A stretch of 64,000 bases of DNA from Bacteroidaceae bacterium (GCA_017534535.1 JAFXVZ010000019.1:1-64000); one strand, 5' to 3'. Counted from the stretch's first letter, positions 1 to 8,580 are shown. Numbers and translations are program-made. Notes: generated by a model from the letters alone, not told the origin.

Positions 1-12
1 ATACGGCGCTAG

Positions 13-49
13 AAAGATGGTCTGTTGAGAAACACGCCATCTTTTTTTT
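13..49 (+). terminator. Intrinsic terminator, copy 1 of a repeated hairpin
   Basis: AAAGATGG (13-20) pairs with CCATCTTT (37-44), followed by a T run. Loop and stem match a second hairpin at 1773-1808 (ATGG-n-CTGTTG-n-GAAACAC-n-CCATC). It ends a transcript that enters from the left of the window. Confidence 0.75.
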
Positions 50-70
50 CGAAAATGAATACGATGAGTT

Positions 71-141
71 GTTAACCTTTCCATTATTTCTGTCATAAAG
101 GGTAGAAACAAGCATTAATAACAATTTAAATATTCATAGTT
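71..141 (+). promoter_or_regulatory. Promoter-leader, copy 1 of 3
   Basis: GTTAACCTTT at 71 resembles a Bacteroidetes -7 box. It is followed by the conserved leader TGTCATAAAGGGTAGAAACA (91-110) and ATTAATAACAATTTAAAT just before the ATG at 142. The same block recurs at 825-893, and a shorter form at 1840-1890, each directly ahead of a gene. The conservation is seen directly; the promoter role is inferred from position and the -7-like box. Confidence 0.6.
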
Positions 142-312
142 ATGGAAACAAAGACTCGTTACACAATGGTAAACAAGAGAGGAGAGGAAATCTATCATTC
201 TAACAGCTTCTTAGGTTTTATTGGATCAACAATCTTGGCACAAGTATTAGGAGTGATTATGTTCCTTCTTTTTGTAGCCATCATCAGTGGCATTGCTTCA
301 ATATTTAATTAG
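142..312 (+). CDS. 56-aa single-pass membrane protein
   Basis: An ATG at 142 opens a 56-residue frame ending in TAG at 310. A polar, charged N-terminus (about residues 1-25) is followed by one strongly hydrophobic segment (about 28-53) and a short tail, so it is probably anchored in the inner membrane by its C-terminal half. It follows the first copy of the repeated leader and is followed within 50 bases by another membrane-protein gene. I do not recognise a family. It has the same length as the micro-protein at 894-1064, which lies behind the second leader copy, but the sequences are not obviously alike. The start is supported by the leader position. Confidence 0.55.
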   Translation: METKTRYTMVNKRGEEIYHSNSFLGFIGSTILAQVLGVIMFLLFVAIISGIASIFN

Positions 313-361
313 CGAAAATGGATAATTCTATAGTATCATTCACTGATAATTCACCTAGGAA

Positions 362-808
362 ATGCGAAAATCGTGCATACTAGCATTAGTTCATCTTGGA
401 CTTCTTGGAATTCTCATATATTACGAGATGTGGACATGGTTGATAATAGTAATACTTATTGGAGGTGTTATTTACTTCCTATTGCTTTTTGCCATCCTCT
501 TAGAATTAGGATTCCGTTCGAAATACCCGTTTGATTTTCTCGTACATACCAGGTGGATTAACCGATATTTTGAGAATAAAGGATTTGAATTGGTTAAACA
601 TAACACTTACAATACGGATTTCCCTGAATCAATATACAGAAGAAATGAAGTCAATGTAATAGTAAGACTAAACGCCCCAATCACGGAGCACAAACCACTA
701 ACGATTACAGTGATAGCATCTGGCAAACAGAAGAAAGTATGGACTTTCCCTGCCAATAAGGATGAAAAGGTGTTTGAGAGTTTTGAGTTGTTTTTACAAT
801 CAAATTAA
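362..808 (+). CDS. Two-helix membrane protein with cytosolic domain
   Basis: The 148-residue protein begins with two hydrophobic segments (about residues 6-21 and 25-48). A soluble region of about 100 residues follows, ending in a beta-rich stretch. The topology suggests a hairpin anchor with a cytoplasmic domain. No catalytic motif is visible and I do not recognise the family. It lies between two copies of the repeated leader and is probably co-transcribed with the 56-aa gene upstream. The ribosome-binding site is weak, so the ATG at 362 is chosen mainly because it begins the first hydrophobic helix cleanly. A 21-codon frame at 318-383 overlaps the start; I see no reason to call it a gene. 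Confidence 0.55.
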   Translation: MRKSCILALVHLGLLGILIYYEMWTWLIIVILIGGVIYFLLLFAILLELGFRSKYPFDFLVHTRWINRYFENKGFELVKHNTYNTDFPESIYRRNEVNVIVRLNAPITEHKPLTITVIASGKQKKVWTFPANKDEKVFESFELFLQSN

Positions 809-824
809 AAAATTCATCTATACT

Positions 825-893
825 GTTAACCTTTTGCTTTTATATGTCATTAAGGGTAGAAACAAACATTAATAACAATTTAAATTTTGATTT
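825..893 (+). promoter_or_regulatory. Promoter-leader, copy 2 of 3
   Basis: GTTAACCTTTTG (825-836) is followed by TGTCATTAAGGGTAGAAAC from 845 and ATTAATAACAATTTAAAT (868-885). It is near-identical to 71-138 and again lies directly before a small membrane-protein gene. Confidence 0.6.
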
Positions 894-1064
894 ATGGAGA
901 CTATATTTTTCTTAGTTATTGCAGTATCATTAGCATACGCAGTTGGTTGCTGGGGTAGAACTCGCAAAATTGGTTTTGGACTGGCTTTTGTCCTTTCACT
1001 GGTTAATTTGCTTGTAGGCATTATAGCCGTAGCATGTTCAAAGAAGCTAGAAGATAACAAATAA
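894..1064 (+). CDS. 56-aa two-helix membrane protein
   Basis: An ATG at 894 opens a 56-residue frame ending in TAA at 1062-1064. Hydrophobic segments at about residues 3-18 and 27-48 are separated by a short basic loop (GRTRK), with a charged tail (KKLEDNK). This is the layout of a small helical-hairpin membrane protein. It stands 17 bases ahead of the next membrane-protein gene, so the two are probably co-transcribed from the leader at 825. The function is unknown. A longer frame on the opposite strand over the same bases lacks such features and was discarded. Confidence 0.55.
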   Translation: METIFFLVIAVSLAYAVGCWGRTRKIGFGLAFVLSLVNLLVGIIAVACSKKLEDNK

Positions 1065-1080
1065 ATAAAAGAAAAGAATT

Positions 1081-1713
1081 ATGAGAACAGCAGGTTGGGT
1101 ATTTATCGTAATTGGCGCACTGGCTTTCTTAGGTGCTGCATCAAAAGGTAATAGCGTATTTGGTCCACTTTTTTGGATAGGAATCGGTGGAGTATTACTT
1201 TATTTAAAGAGAGAACGTGAAGAAAACAAAGAAAATAGTTCCGGTTCAGTTCCTTCGGTAAAGAAGGAATCTATAAAACCAATAGAAAAAGAAATGAGCA
1301 TGGTTACAGAACCATTAGAGAAAACAACATCCGTTACTTTTGAGCAAAAAGAAGCGGCTCTCTGTTTAATAGCATTCTTCGCTGGTTATAATGACGACCT
1401 GACAACTGATGGAGCAGCTTACATGGTTTCATATCAATCAGCCATCTGGTTCGGAATTGGCAATTATAAAGAAACTCTTACAGCTGCCTTACCTAAATAT
1501 CAAGACGCAGACAAGCTAATAGACACCGTTTTGACCATCAAAGATACAAAATCAAGAGAGTTCATCCTCCTCACTTGCTATGATCTCACCAAGATGTCTG
1601 GCAAAGCGGAAGCTTATGAATTCTTATATAACATTGCAAATGATATGGGTTATAATAAGGAAAAGTTTCAAAAATTGATTGACCAATACTCGGATAGGCC
1701 ATCAATAAACTAA
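1081..1713 (+). CDS. Membrane-anchored hypothetical protein
   Basis: The 210-residue protein has two N-terminal hydrophobic segments (about 5-19 and 25-41), then a charged, Glu/Lys-rich linker (about 43-80). A helical C-terminal domain of about 120 residues follows and contains no recognisable catalytic motif. The arrangement suggests a cytosolic domain tethered to the membrane. It shares an upstream leader with the 56-aa gene at 894 and is terminated by the hairpin at 1773-1808. An AAAGAAAAG stretch just upstream is a plausible ribosome-binding site. I do not recognise the family. Confidence 0.6.
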   Translation: MRTAGWVFIVIGALAFLGAASKGNSVFGPLFWIGIGGVLLYLKREREENKENSSGSVPSVKKESIKPIEKEMSMVTEPLEKTTSVTFEQKEAALCLIAFFAGYNDDLTTDGAAYMVSYQSAIWFGIGNYKETLTAALPKYQDADKLIDTVLTIKDTKSREFILLTCYDLTKMSGKAEAYEFLYNIANDMGYNKEKFQKLIDQYSDRPSIN

Positions 1714-1772
1714 CAATTACAATAGAACACTTGTAGCCATAATATAAAGGTAATATTCATAGTTGTAAGATG

Positions 1773-1808
1773 GGATGGACTGTTGTGAAACACTCCATCC
1801 GCTTTTTT
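1773..1808 (+). terminator. Intrinsic terminator, copy 2 of the repeated hairpin
   Basis: GGATGGA (1773-1779) pairs with TCCATCC (1794-1800), followed by GCTTTTTT. Loop and stem match the hairpin at 13-49. It closes the small membrane-protein unit and precedes the third leader copy. Confidence 0.75.
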
Positions 1809-1839
1809 GTTAAATTTTGCAAACATCGAACGACATACT

Positions 1840-1890
1840 GTAACTTTTGGACTTGTTCTGTCATAAAGGGTAGAAACAAAAAAAAATAAT
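1840..1890 (+). promoter_or_regulatory. Promoter-leader, copy 3 of 3
   Basis: GTAACTTTTG (1840-1849) is followed by TGTCATAAAGGGTAGAAAC from 1859, 12 bases before the helicase ATG. It matches copies 1 and 2 over the TGTCATAAAGGGTAGAAAC block but lacks the ATTAATAACAATTTAAAT extension. Confidence 0.55.
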
Positions 1891-3948
1891 ATGGAAAGTT
1901 TAAACATTCAAATCGACAAGAACAACGTTGAACAGCAGAAGGCGTTCGACTTGGTAGCAAATACTAACACCTGCCTTTTTATCACAGGTAAGGCCGGTAC
2001 TGGTAAGACAACGTTCATCAAGCGCATACAGGCTGAGATCAGCAAGAATTTTTTAGTTCTTGCCCCCACTGGGATAGCTGCTATAGCTGTTGGTGGCCAG
2101 ACGATGCACTCATTCTTTGGATTTCCTTTCCAGACGATGGGACCACATACAAAATTAGAAGTTCTTCCTGAGAAAAAGATGCTTCTAAGGGAAGTAGACA
2201 CAATCATTGTAGACGAAGCATCTATGGTCAGAAGCGATATGGTTGACGGCATGGACAGATACCTCAGAATGGCATTTGAAACCAATATGGCTTTTGGTGG
2301 AAAGCAGGTAGTGTTTGTAGGCGATCTGTTCCAACTTCCTCCAGTAGTGAAGCAGGGATCAGCGGATGCAGAAATGCTTCGCGACCTGTATGGGCCAGGA
2401 CTCCCTTTTTTCTACAAGGCTTTCGTTCTGAAGAGAATGAACTTGCCAAAGATCGAGTTCCAAAAGGTTTATCGCCAAAGCGATGAGGATTTTCTAACGA
2501 TTCTCAACAAAATGCGGAATGGTGAGGTAAAATCAGAAGATCTCGCTTTGCTTAATAAGCACGTAGGAACAGAGGAGAATAATGAAGATTTCTCTGTAAC
2601 CCTTACCTCATTTAACTATATGGCAGAGAAGATAAATGAGCAGAAACTTAATGAGATTGAGGAAGAAGAGTTCCTGTATCGAGCAGAAATAAAGGATGAA
2701 TTCAAGAATAATGATGCTCCTGTTCCAGAAATACTCAGATTAAAGGTTGGTGCACAAGTCATTTTCTGTCGTAACAATCCAAATTCTGGTTACATGAATG
2801 GAACGATTGCAAAGGTCTCAGCCTTGGAAGAGAATAAGATTCTTGTCAGGCTTGAAAACGGTGGTGAGATTGAGGTGCATAAGGTAAGTTGGGAGAATGT
2901 CGAGAGCCAGTACAATCGCGACACTCGCAAGATGGAATCTACCATTATAGGCTCTTTCACTCAATATCCTATCAAGTTGGCTTGGGCTATCACTATTCAC
3001 AAGTCACAGGGTATGACGTTCGACCGCATGCATTTTGATCTGTCAAGAGGTACATTCCAAGCAGGACAGGCTTATGTGGCCATCAGCCGTATGCGCTCAT
3101 TAGAGGGTTTAACATTGAGTCATCCAATCATGCCACATCATATCATGCAGAATCCTGAAGTTCGTGCATTTGCCAATTCCTTCAATGATGCAGTCATGAT
3201 TGACGATGAAATAGAGATCGGCAAAATGGTATATAAACATCTGGCCAAGAAAGAATATGATTTGGCTGCAAAGGTTTGTTTAGACTTGGTTGTTGCAAAA
3301 TCAAAACGAAATGACCTGAGAAATGCAGCATTAATTGCCAAGAAAATGTTCGACATAATGCTTGATGACAAGAATTTGATGGGACGTACAAAGAAGGTGA
3401 AACTCCTTAAAGATTGCAGTATGACATGTAATTTTCTTAATGCAGTTTTCTGTCTGTATGGTAATCGTTATGAAGAGGCTATAGGTTATGCAGATATGGT
3501 ACTGAGTAGAAAAAATTGTTTGGAGGCGATGTTTGTCAAGGAACGTGCATTGTATGAATTATGTAGATACGACGAGGCTTTTGATATGAACTATCAGATT
3601 ATCAACACCTCTAAGGAGGCTGAGGAGAAGAAAGCCATTGATAAGAAATTGCTCCTTTTTGAGGCAAGGGTTAATGCTCAGATAGGAAATCCCAATATTT
3701 CAATTTGCAAACAACTGATTAATATCTGTCCAGAGTGTATTGATGCTTATTGTCTTCTGAGAAAGGATGCAATAAGGAATGGAAAATCCATCGAAGTGTC
3801 TGAGGATGAAGAAAATGCAAGCCTCATGCTATCATTCAATGACTCTAATGTTTCTGACGATGATTTCAGAAAGACACTTATGAAGGCAGATCTTTCTGGC
3901 AAGGAATGCTTAAAACTTAGGAGAAGGATTAATAAAATTACTATTTAA
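1891..3948 (+). CDS. Pif1/Dda-like superfamily 1 DNA helicase
   Basis: This 685-residue protein is an ATP-dependent DNA helicase of the RecD/Pif1/Dda group. Walker A is GKAGTGKT (33-40), the DEAS box is at 108-111, and VVFVGDLFQLPPV is the motif III region. The C-terminal half has the UvrD_C_2-type AITIHKSQGMTF and YVAISRMRSLEG motifs, typical of Pif1-like enzymes. About 250 further residues contain helical, repeat-like sequence that could be a TPR-type scaffold. Family members unwind DNA 5' to 3' in replication and repair. It follows the third leader copy and a terminator, so it is probably its own unit, perhaps with the small lipoprotein downstream. The helicase call is firm; its role in this accessory block is not known. 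Confidence 0.9.
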   Translation: MESLNIQIDKNNVEQQKAFDLVANTNTCLFITGKAGTGKTTFIKRIQAEISKNFLVLAPTGIAAIAVGGQTMHSFFGFPFQTMGPHTKLEVLPEKKMLLREVDTIIVDEASMVRSDMVDGMDRYLRMAFETNMAFGGKQVVFVGDLFQLPPVVKQGSADAEMLRDLYGPGLPFFYKAFVLKRMNLPKIEFQKVYRQSDEDFLTILNKMRNGEVKSEDLALLNKHVGTEENNEDFSVTLTSFNYMAEKINEQKLNEIEEEEFLYRAEIKDEFKNNDAPVPEILRLKVGAQVIFCRNNPNSGYMNGTIAKVSALEENKILVRLENGGEIEVHKVSWENVESQYNRDTRKMESTIIGSFTQYPIKLAWAITIHKSQGMTFDRMHFDLSRGTFQAGQAYVAISRMRSLEGLTLSHPIMPHHIMQNPEVRAFANSFNDAVMIDDEIEIGKMVYKHLAKKEYDLAAKVCLDLVVAKSKRNDLRNAALIAKKMFDIMLDDKNLMGRTKKVKLLKDCSMTCNFLNAVFCLYGNRYEEAIGYADMVLSRKNCLEAMFVKERALYELCRYDEAFDMNYQIINTSKEAEEKKAIDKKLLLFEARVNAQIGNPNISICKQLINICPECIDAYCLLRKDAIRNGKSIEVSEDEENASLMLSFNDSNVSDDDFRKTLMKADLSGKECLKLRRRINKITI

Positions 3949-3960
3949 ATTGTTTGGATC

Positions 3961-4209
3961 ATGAGAAAAAAGATTTTTGTTGTTCTGTTGTTAGTAGTGG
4001 TTTTGATCACTAGTGTTGGATGTAATCATGAATCTAATCCAAAAGCTTATCAATTGGATTATTACATGGATACAATTCAAGGTCATGTAATTATTTCTGC
4101 AGTCTGTGTGAAAAGTGATGGGAATGGAATAAGCGTAAGTTCTGTCAACGTTGGTACTACGAGGCAATCTAAAGAAAAGGGATATTATGGAGAAGAAACA
4201 GAGTTTTAA
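3961..4209 (+). CDS. Small lipoprotein
   Basis: The 82-residue frame has a basic N-terminus (MRKK), a long hydrophobic stretch and a lipobox-like TSVGC ending at Cys21, so it is probably exported and lipidated. The remaining 60 residues carry no motif I recognise. It begins 12 bases after the helicase gene and overlaps the next gene by 23 bases in another frame, suggesting one transcript. The signal peptide is clear; the function is unknown. Confidence 0.6.
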   Translation: MRKKIFVVLLLVVVLITSVGCNHESNPKAYQLDYYMDTIQGHVIISAVCVKSDGNGISVSSVNVGTTRQSKEKGYYGEETEF

Positions 4210-5392
4210 AATATTCGTAGTAATTGTAATCTTTGCAACAGTGATAGTATCATTATACAATGTTCAAGGGGGGCCTAGTCATAGTAAAACTCGAGCAGAA
4301 CTATCAGAAAAGGAAAACATTCCATCTTTATTTGGAATATCTATGCAAGGAGTAAATCAAGATGAGATTATTAAGAATATGGTAGAAAAAACTGAAGAAT
4401 TTGATTATTTCGGCAATGAAAGAGAAGGGATAAAGCGAGTGTTGTTTTGTGGTGTTCCTTGTGGTCTAAATATTCAATTTGAGCAGAAAAATGGGACAAC
4501 TGTTATTACACACGTCGTGCTTTTTACTTCGCTTCAGGACAAAGCAACTTTTGACAATCTCAAAAGCTCTATTTCTAAGAAATACGGTAATCCTGATTTA
4601 GAAGAATATGAGGAAGGAACTGAGGTAATCGACGGTAGATATTACGGAAAGTGCAGATGGAATAATGGAGAAATAATGCTACGTAATACACATCGTGATG
4701 AAGGTGGGTTTCTCGTTTTTTTATATCCAGTCACCAATATGGGACATTCGTCCCGAAAAACTGTAACCACTAAATCTGACAGCTGTATCAAGACTAAATT
4801 TACATGGGAAGATAGCCATGGTAATCTATTTCCTGTCTATATGACTAGCAAAGGCTCATGCTTTGTTATAAGAACTTCAAAAAACGGTGAGAACTATAGA
4901 GCTTATCTTGGGAAAGAAGTGTCTGAGCAAATTTGTAGGGAATTGGAACAAAAAATGACTCAAGCTAATGACAGCTTCTTATTTAATGAAGTAACGTTAG
5001 ATGATAATCGCACATATTACAATGATGTGGATTTTGACAACAATGTAGAAAAGATTGAGAGAAAAGATAATGGTGAGATCTTGGTATATAAAGCAGACAA
5101 CAAAGGGAAGTGTGTTATAGACGTGTCATCCGATATACCTTATTGTTGGATAAGAATTAATCTTTGTTGTCCAGCTCATAAAGCATATACGACCATCAAT
5201 TACAAGATGCAGACTATTTATGTAGAAGCTCATTATGGTTGTAATGATTGCCAGATTAATCAATACAAAAAAATAGGAGATACTTGGAGAGAGGTTTTGC
5301 CAGTAAAACCTCTCTCATTAATAAATCTAGATCTATTTCCAAAGGAACCCTTTTACTGGGATGAATATAAATGGTGCTGGCGGATACGATAA
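4187..5392 (+). CDS. Membrane-anchored or exported hypothetical protein
   Basis: The protein is 401 residues from the ATG at 4187. I chose this over an in-frame ATG at 4151 because AAAAGG sits about 7 bases upstream and the protein then begins with a basic stretch and one hydrophobic segment (about residues 8-24), as for an uncleaved signal or N-terminal anchor. The rest is polar, with several cysteines in the last third (near CCPAH and CNDCQ). No enzyme motif is visible. It follows and overlaps the small lipoprotein gene. The function is not recognised. Confidence 0.65.
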   Translation: MEKKQSFKIFVVIVIFATVIVSLYNVQGGPSHSKTRAELSEKENIPSLFGISMQGVNQDEIIKNMVEKTEEFDYFGNEREGIKRVLFCGVPCGLNIQFEQKNGTTVITHVVLFTSLQDKATFDNLKSSISKKYGNPDLEEYEEGTEVIDGRYYGKCRWNNGEIMLRNTHRDEGGFLVFLYPVTNMGHSSRKTVTTKSDSCIKTKFTWEDSHGNLFPVYMTSKGSCFVIRTSKNGENYRAYLGKEVSEQICRELEQKMTQANDSFLFNEVTLDDNRTYYNDVDFDNNVEKIERKDNGEILVYKADNKGKCVIDVSSDIPYCWIRINLCCPAHKAYTTINYKMQTIYVEAHYGCNDCQINQYKKIGDTWREVLPVKPLSLINLDLFPKEPFYWDEYKWCWRIR

Positions 5393-5568
5393 ATTATTAG
5401 GGATATTATTATTTGTGGAGAACACATTTCGTTCATAACCTAATGTGTTATTAATAACAACAGATCCACTCACGTTTTTCCTATACCCCCAAAACATGAC
5501 TTTATTAATAATCAGAGCCCGACCTGCAGATGCAAGCCGGGACTTCTTTGGGATTGTATGTAGAATGG

Positions 5569-5958
5569 CTATGCCATGAAGTGCTTGATATGACGAGCTG
5601 ATGTAACCTTGGCATCATAGATGACAGTTACTTCGCGAGTACGAGGATTCCACTTGGTGTCCATAACGCCCTTCATGTGCTCAACCTTAGCAACTACTTT
5701 CCTGTGTGAATCGTGACGGCTCACCATAAAGGTACAGGTCTTCACGTCAGGACGATAGGCATGCTTCTTATAAGCATCGAAGTGAGAGGTTCTATTATTC
5801 ATCTTGTCAAAGTGCGAAACCTTCTTGTCGTTAGTAACTACCACAACGGTTGTATTCTTGCCGTGATTTGTATGTTTCTTATTACCGGCCATTGCTGGCA
5901 TTGCGGTTGTGATAGCCATCATCATCATGGCTGCGATCACCTTATTCATTGTCTTCAT
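5569..5958 (-). CDS. Secreted HMA-like fold protein without metal motif
   Basis: The protein has 129 residues with a clear Sec signal peptide (about 1-24, ending AMPAMA). A His/Lys/Asn-rich linker follows, then a C-terminal domain of about 55 residues. That domain's spacing (FMVSRHDSHRKVVAKVEHMKGVMDTKWN, then TVIYDAKVTSARHIKHFM) resembles the beta-alpha-beta-beta-alpha-beta pattern of heavy-metal-associated domains. The usual CxxC is absent; a His-rich stretch (RHDSHRK) occupies that place. Upstream AGGAGA fits a ribosome-binding site, and a promoter lies at 6012-6042. It is probably periplasmic; metal binding is only a guess. Confidence 0.65.
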   Translation of the reverse strand: MKTMNKVIAAMMMMAITTAMPAMAGNKKHTNHGKNTTVVVVTNDKKVSHFDKMNNRTSHFDAYKKHAYRPDVKTCTFMVSRHDSHRKVVAKVEHMKGVMDTKWNPRTREVTVIYDAKVTSARHIKHFMA

Positions 5959-6011
5959 AATCTTGTCTCCTATTCTTTAAATGGTTCGACATTTGTTTCT
6001 TGTTTACGGTG

Positions 6012-6042
6012 CAAAGTTAGTGTAATTTGGTGAGGTTTGAAA
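6012..6042 (-). promoter_or_regulatory. Bacteroidetes-type promoter for the secreted protein gene
   Basis: On the minus strand TTTC (6039-6042), 19 bases and TAACTTTG (6012-6019) fit the TTTG/TAnnTTTG consensus with one mismatch in the -33 box. It lies about 55 bases upstream of the ATG at 5958. The rest of 5959-6239 shows no gene. Confidence 0.6.
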
Positions 6043-6239
6043 GAGAAATATCCTATTCAGCAAAGACGGATTCCCTAAAATGTTGTGGGGATTTTCCCTA
6101 TGAAACCCATATCACTTGTTGATTAGTACCTTACCACTTTTGCCATCAGTAGCCTCGGTATTCAGTACGGATTCCGTGAAATCTTCCTTTCCGACTCAAC
6201 TTTAATATACCACTATTTACAGGAAGATTACTAATCTGG

Positions 6240-8432
6240 CTATCTATGATAGCCTCGTTTGTGACTGCCAAGAACCATTGTCTTTGCTGCCTGATGGCAT
6301 CTGCGGGCAAAGGCCAAATCGTCCTCATCATCCTTCTTCCTTGGCAATTCATTGCCACATCCTCCTCCACCGCAGGATTGAGAGATAGTTGTAGCAGCAT
6401 CAACACAGCCAAAGAATAGACAGGCTGTAGTAGCAGCAACCTCTGCGGCTCTCTCCGCCACCCCTTCAGCCAGATTCAAGTCCATCTTCATCAGATAGTT
6501 TGTGGCAGACTCAGCTCCTATTTGATAGACTTCGGCCTTGGTTCCAACAGCAATGTCGCGTATCGCATCAACAGCTTTCAACATCCATCCTGCATTGGTC
6601 AGCCGCTCCTTGGGCTTGTCGCCGAGTGCCTTCCTCACTATTTCTTTCTCCCTATCATTCATGACGTATTTGTCGAGTCGGGGATTGATGATGACTTGAA
6701 CAGCATTCCAGAGCCCTGGCCAGATAGTTTCCAGTACGTTGGATATGTTGTCGTAGTTGGCGGCTTTCTCTTTAGCTTTCTCGTAGGAATCTATGGTAAT
6801 GCCCCGTTTGGCCATCTCATCGTATTGGTGTATCTTCTTGATGGCTATGGCATTCTGGCGCATTTCCTGCTTGACGATAGCGCGACTTCTGCGTGTCAAC
6901 TCGTCTTTGTGAACGGAAGCAAAACAGCGGAGGATAGTCTGCATGTCGGTCATCACGGACTTGATGTCTGCGTCACGCTTCTTTTTGACTTCTTTAGGAT
7001 CATCGAAGAAACCTATCTTCCGGGCTTTGATTTTGTCTATCTCCTCAAAAGCAGCGGTGATGACATCCATGATGGTGACATTAAGTTTGCCATTAGCTTT
7101 CAAGTTATCGATAATGGCTCCTTTGGTCTCTGGGTTATAAGCGAACACCATTTTGTCGAAACTCACCATGTCGGCCACTTCCTTGGGGTCGCCGACAGCA
7201 TTAACCAGCTCTTCGACTCTTTGTTCCAAAACAGTTTTCTCCTTTTGAACCTTGTCCTTCTCTGCTCTGGCATCACTCAGATCTATGCGGGCAGTTTCCA
7301 CCTGTGTGACTATCTTGGCCACCTGCTTACGTCCTTCTCGAATGTCGTCTTCGACCAGGGATTGTATACGTCCAGCCTGCTGGAGCTTATCTTGAATTAT
7401 GGCATACTCCTTAGTGGCAGATTCTGCTTTTTGTTCTGCTTCGTCAGCCTTTCTTAATGCCTCCAACCTCTCCTGCTCCAGCTTTCTCTTACTCTTCTTG
7501 CGATGTTCTTTGCGCTCTTCTGGTGTCATCAGCGATGTATCTTCACCTCGTGCCAATCCCCATTTACTGTTGACTTCCTCGTAGAGCATGGTATGCCAAT
7601 GTTTATATGATGTGTACGCCTGATACTTGGTCTTGCCAAAATAATGGGCATAGCTGACCATAGGAACCTTCTTCTTCACAGCAGGCTTATAAAAGCGTTT
7701 CTCTTCCTCGGTCAAACGCTCGTACTGACGGGTTATGATATGCTTGGGGCGCTCCTTGCCGTCTGGCTCAATATCAGGATCGAGGTCATAGCCACCAGTC
7801 CTGCCTTGAGGCTTCCGCTCTGCTACAGGAACCACCAAGGCATGGAAATGTGGGGTAGTCTCGTCCAAATGACATTCAAGTCCGAGTACGTTCTCTTCAC
7901 CAAATTTACGACAGAGGAACTTATAATACTCCAGTGCCAAGGTTTCGATTTGCTTGTAACCCGGATGATTTGGATCGTCTGCCAACGTGACGGAACTATT
8001 GTCCTCGCGCCAGTCAAAATCCATCGGTTTGCCGAAAGCAATCTCCGTCATGCGGTCATGGTCACCGTTGAGCACAAAATCAACACAAGTGTTTGGCTGG
8101 TTAGGTGCATCGGGCGACCACGGCTTGAACTTTAATTCTTTCAGCCGTTCGTCGTATCTCTCTTTCAATGACTTTTTCTGCGTACCGAGAGGGATGATAG
8201 TGGGACGGGCATAGATAGGCTTACCTTTTTTCTTGCCAATCTTCTTACCTCTTTTAATCTCAAAATTGAGATGACTTCTTGACCAGTCATACCGATTTCC
8301 CGGTTCTCTGTTCTTGGCATCGTATGTCTCCTTAGTCCATCCACGTCGCTCATTTTCCCGGCCTTGCGCTGTGACAAAGGACGGAGAAGCGGAGATATTG
8401 AGCGACTGGTATTGTTTCTCACATATTTGCAT
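6240..8432 (-). CDS. MobV/Pre-type relaxase
   Basis: This 730-residue mobilization protein nicks the element at its origin of transfer and pilots the strand. The N-terminal third carries the histidine motif HLDETTPHFH (about 188-197), followed by ALVVP, characteristic of MobV/Pre relaxases. A long, charged coiled-coil region follows (about 320-430), then a helical C-terminus with a Cys/Gly-rich stretch. I start at the ATG at 8432 rather than an upstream in-frame ATG because AATAAGG lies just before it and the upstream extension runs into the inverted repeats of the candidate oriT. It is last in a leftward set of element genes. Conjugation machinery is absent from the window, so transfer would need a helper. 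Confidence 0.9.
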   Translation of the reverse strand: MQICEKQYQSLNISASPSFVTAQGRENERRGWTKETYDAKNREPGNRYDWSRSHLNFEIKRGKKIGKKKGKPIYARPTIIPLGTQKKSLKERYDERLKELKFKPWSPDAPNQPNTCVDFVLNGDHDRMTEIAFGKPMDFDWREDNSSVTLADDPNHPGYKQIETLALEYYKFLCRKFGEENVLGLECHLDETTPHFHALVVPVAERKPQGRTGGYDLDPDIEPDGKERPKHIITRQYERLTEEEKRFYKPAVKKKVPMVSYAHYFGKTKYQAYTSYKHWHTMLYEEVNSKWGLARGEDTSLMTPEERKEHRKKSKRKLEQERLEALRKADEAEQKAESATKEYAIIQDKLQQAGRIQSLVEDDIREGRKQVAKIVTQVETARIDLSDARAEKDKVQKEKTVLEQRVEELVNAVGDPKEVADMVSFDKMVFAYNPETKGAIIDNLKANGKLNVTIMDVITAAFEEIDKIKARKIGFFDDPKEVKKKRDADIKSVMTDMQTILRCFASVHKDELTRRSRAIVKQEMRQNAIAIKKIHQYDEMAKRGITIDSYEKAKEKAANYDNISNVLETIWPGLWNAVQVIINPRLDKYVMNDREKEIVRKALGDKPKERLTNAGWMLKAVDAIRDIAVGTKAEVYQIGAESATNYLMKMDLNLAEGVAERAAEVAATTACLFFGCVDAATTISQSCGGGGCGNELPRKKDDEDDLAFARRCHQAAKTMVLGSHKRGYHR

Positions 8433-8468
8433 TGCCTTATTCTTTTCGTTAATTATATGGGGGTCTTG

Positions 8469-8580
8469 GGGGCGCAGCCCCTGAGCGGTGGTCCAGGAGA
8501 GGGTCACTCCTGGTCGGGTTCCAAGGGCAGACAGCCTTTGGCATATTGGGGTAAAATGGCAGAATTGTCATTATTACCCC
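8469..8580. other. Candidate oriT (inverted-repeat cluster)
   Basis: Three inverted repeats lie between the relaxase gene and the gene upstream of it: GGGGC/GCCCC (8469-8481), CCAGGAG/CTCCTGG with a 7-base loop (8493-8513), and GGGGTAA/TTACCCC (8548-8580). Mobilizable elements of this type usually place oriT just upstream of mob. The nic site cannot be assigned from sequence alone. Confidence 0.5.

Noticed and set aside
6522-7457. 311-codon plus-strand gene
   Set aside because: It lies wholly opposite the relaxase gene, which has clear motifs; a shadow frame.
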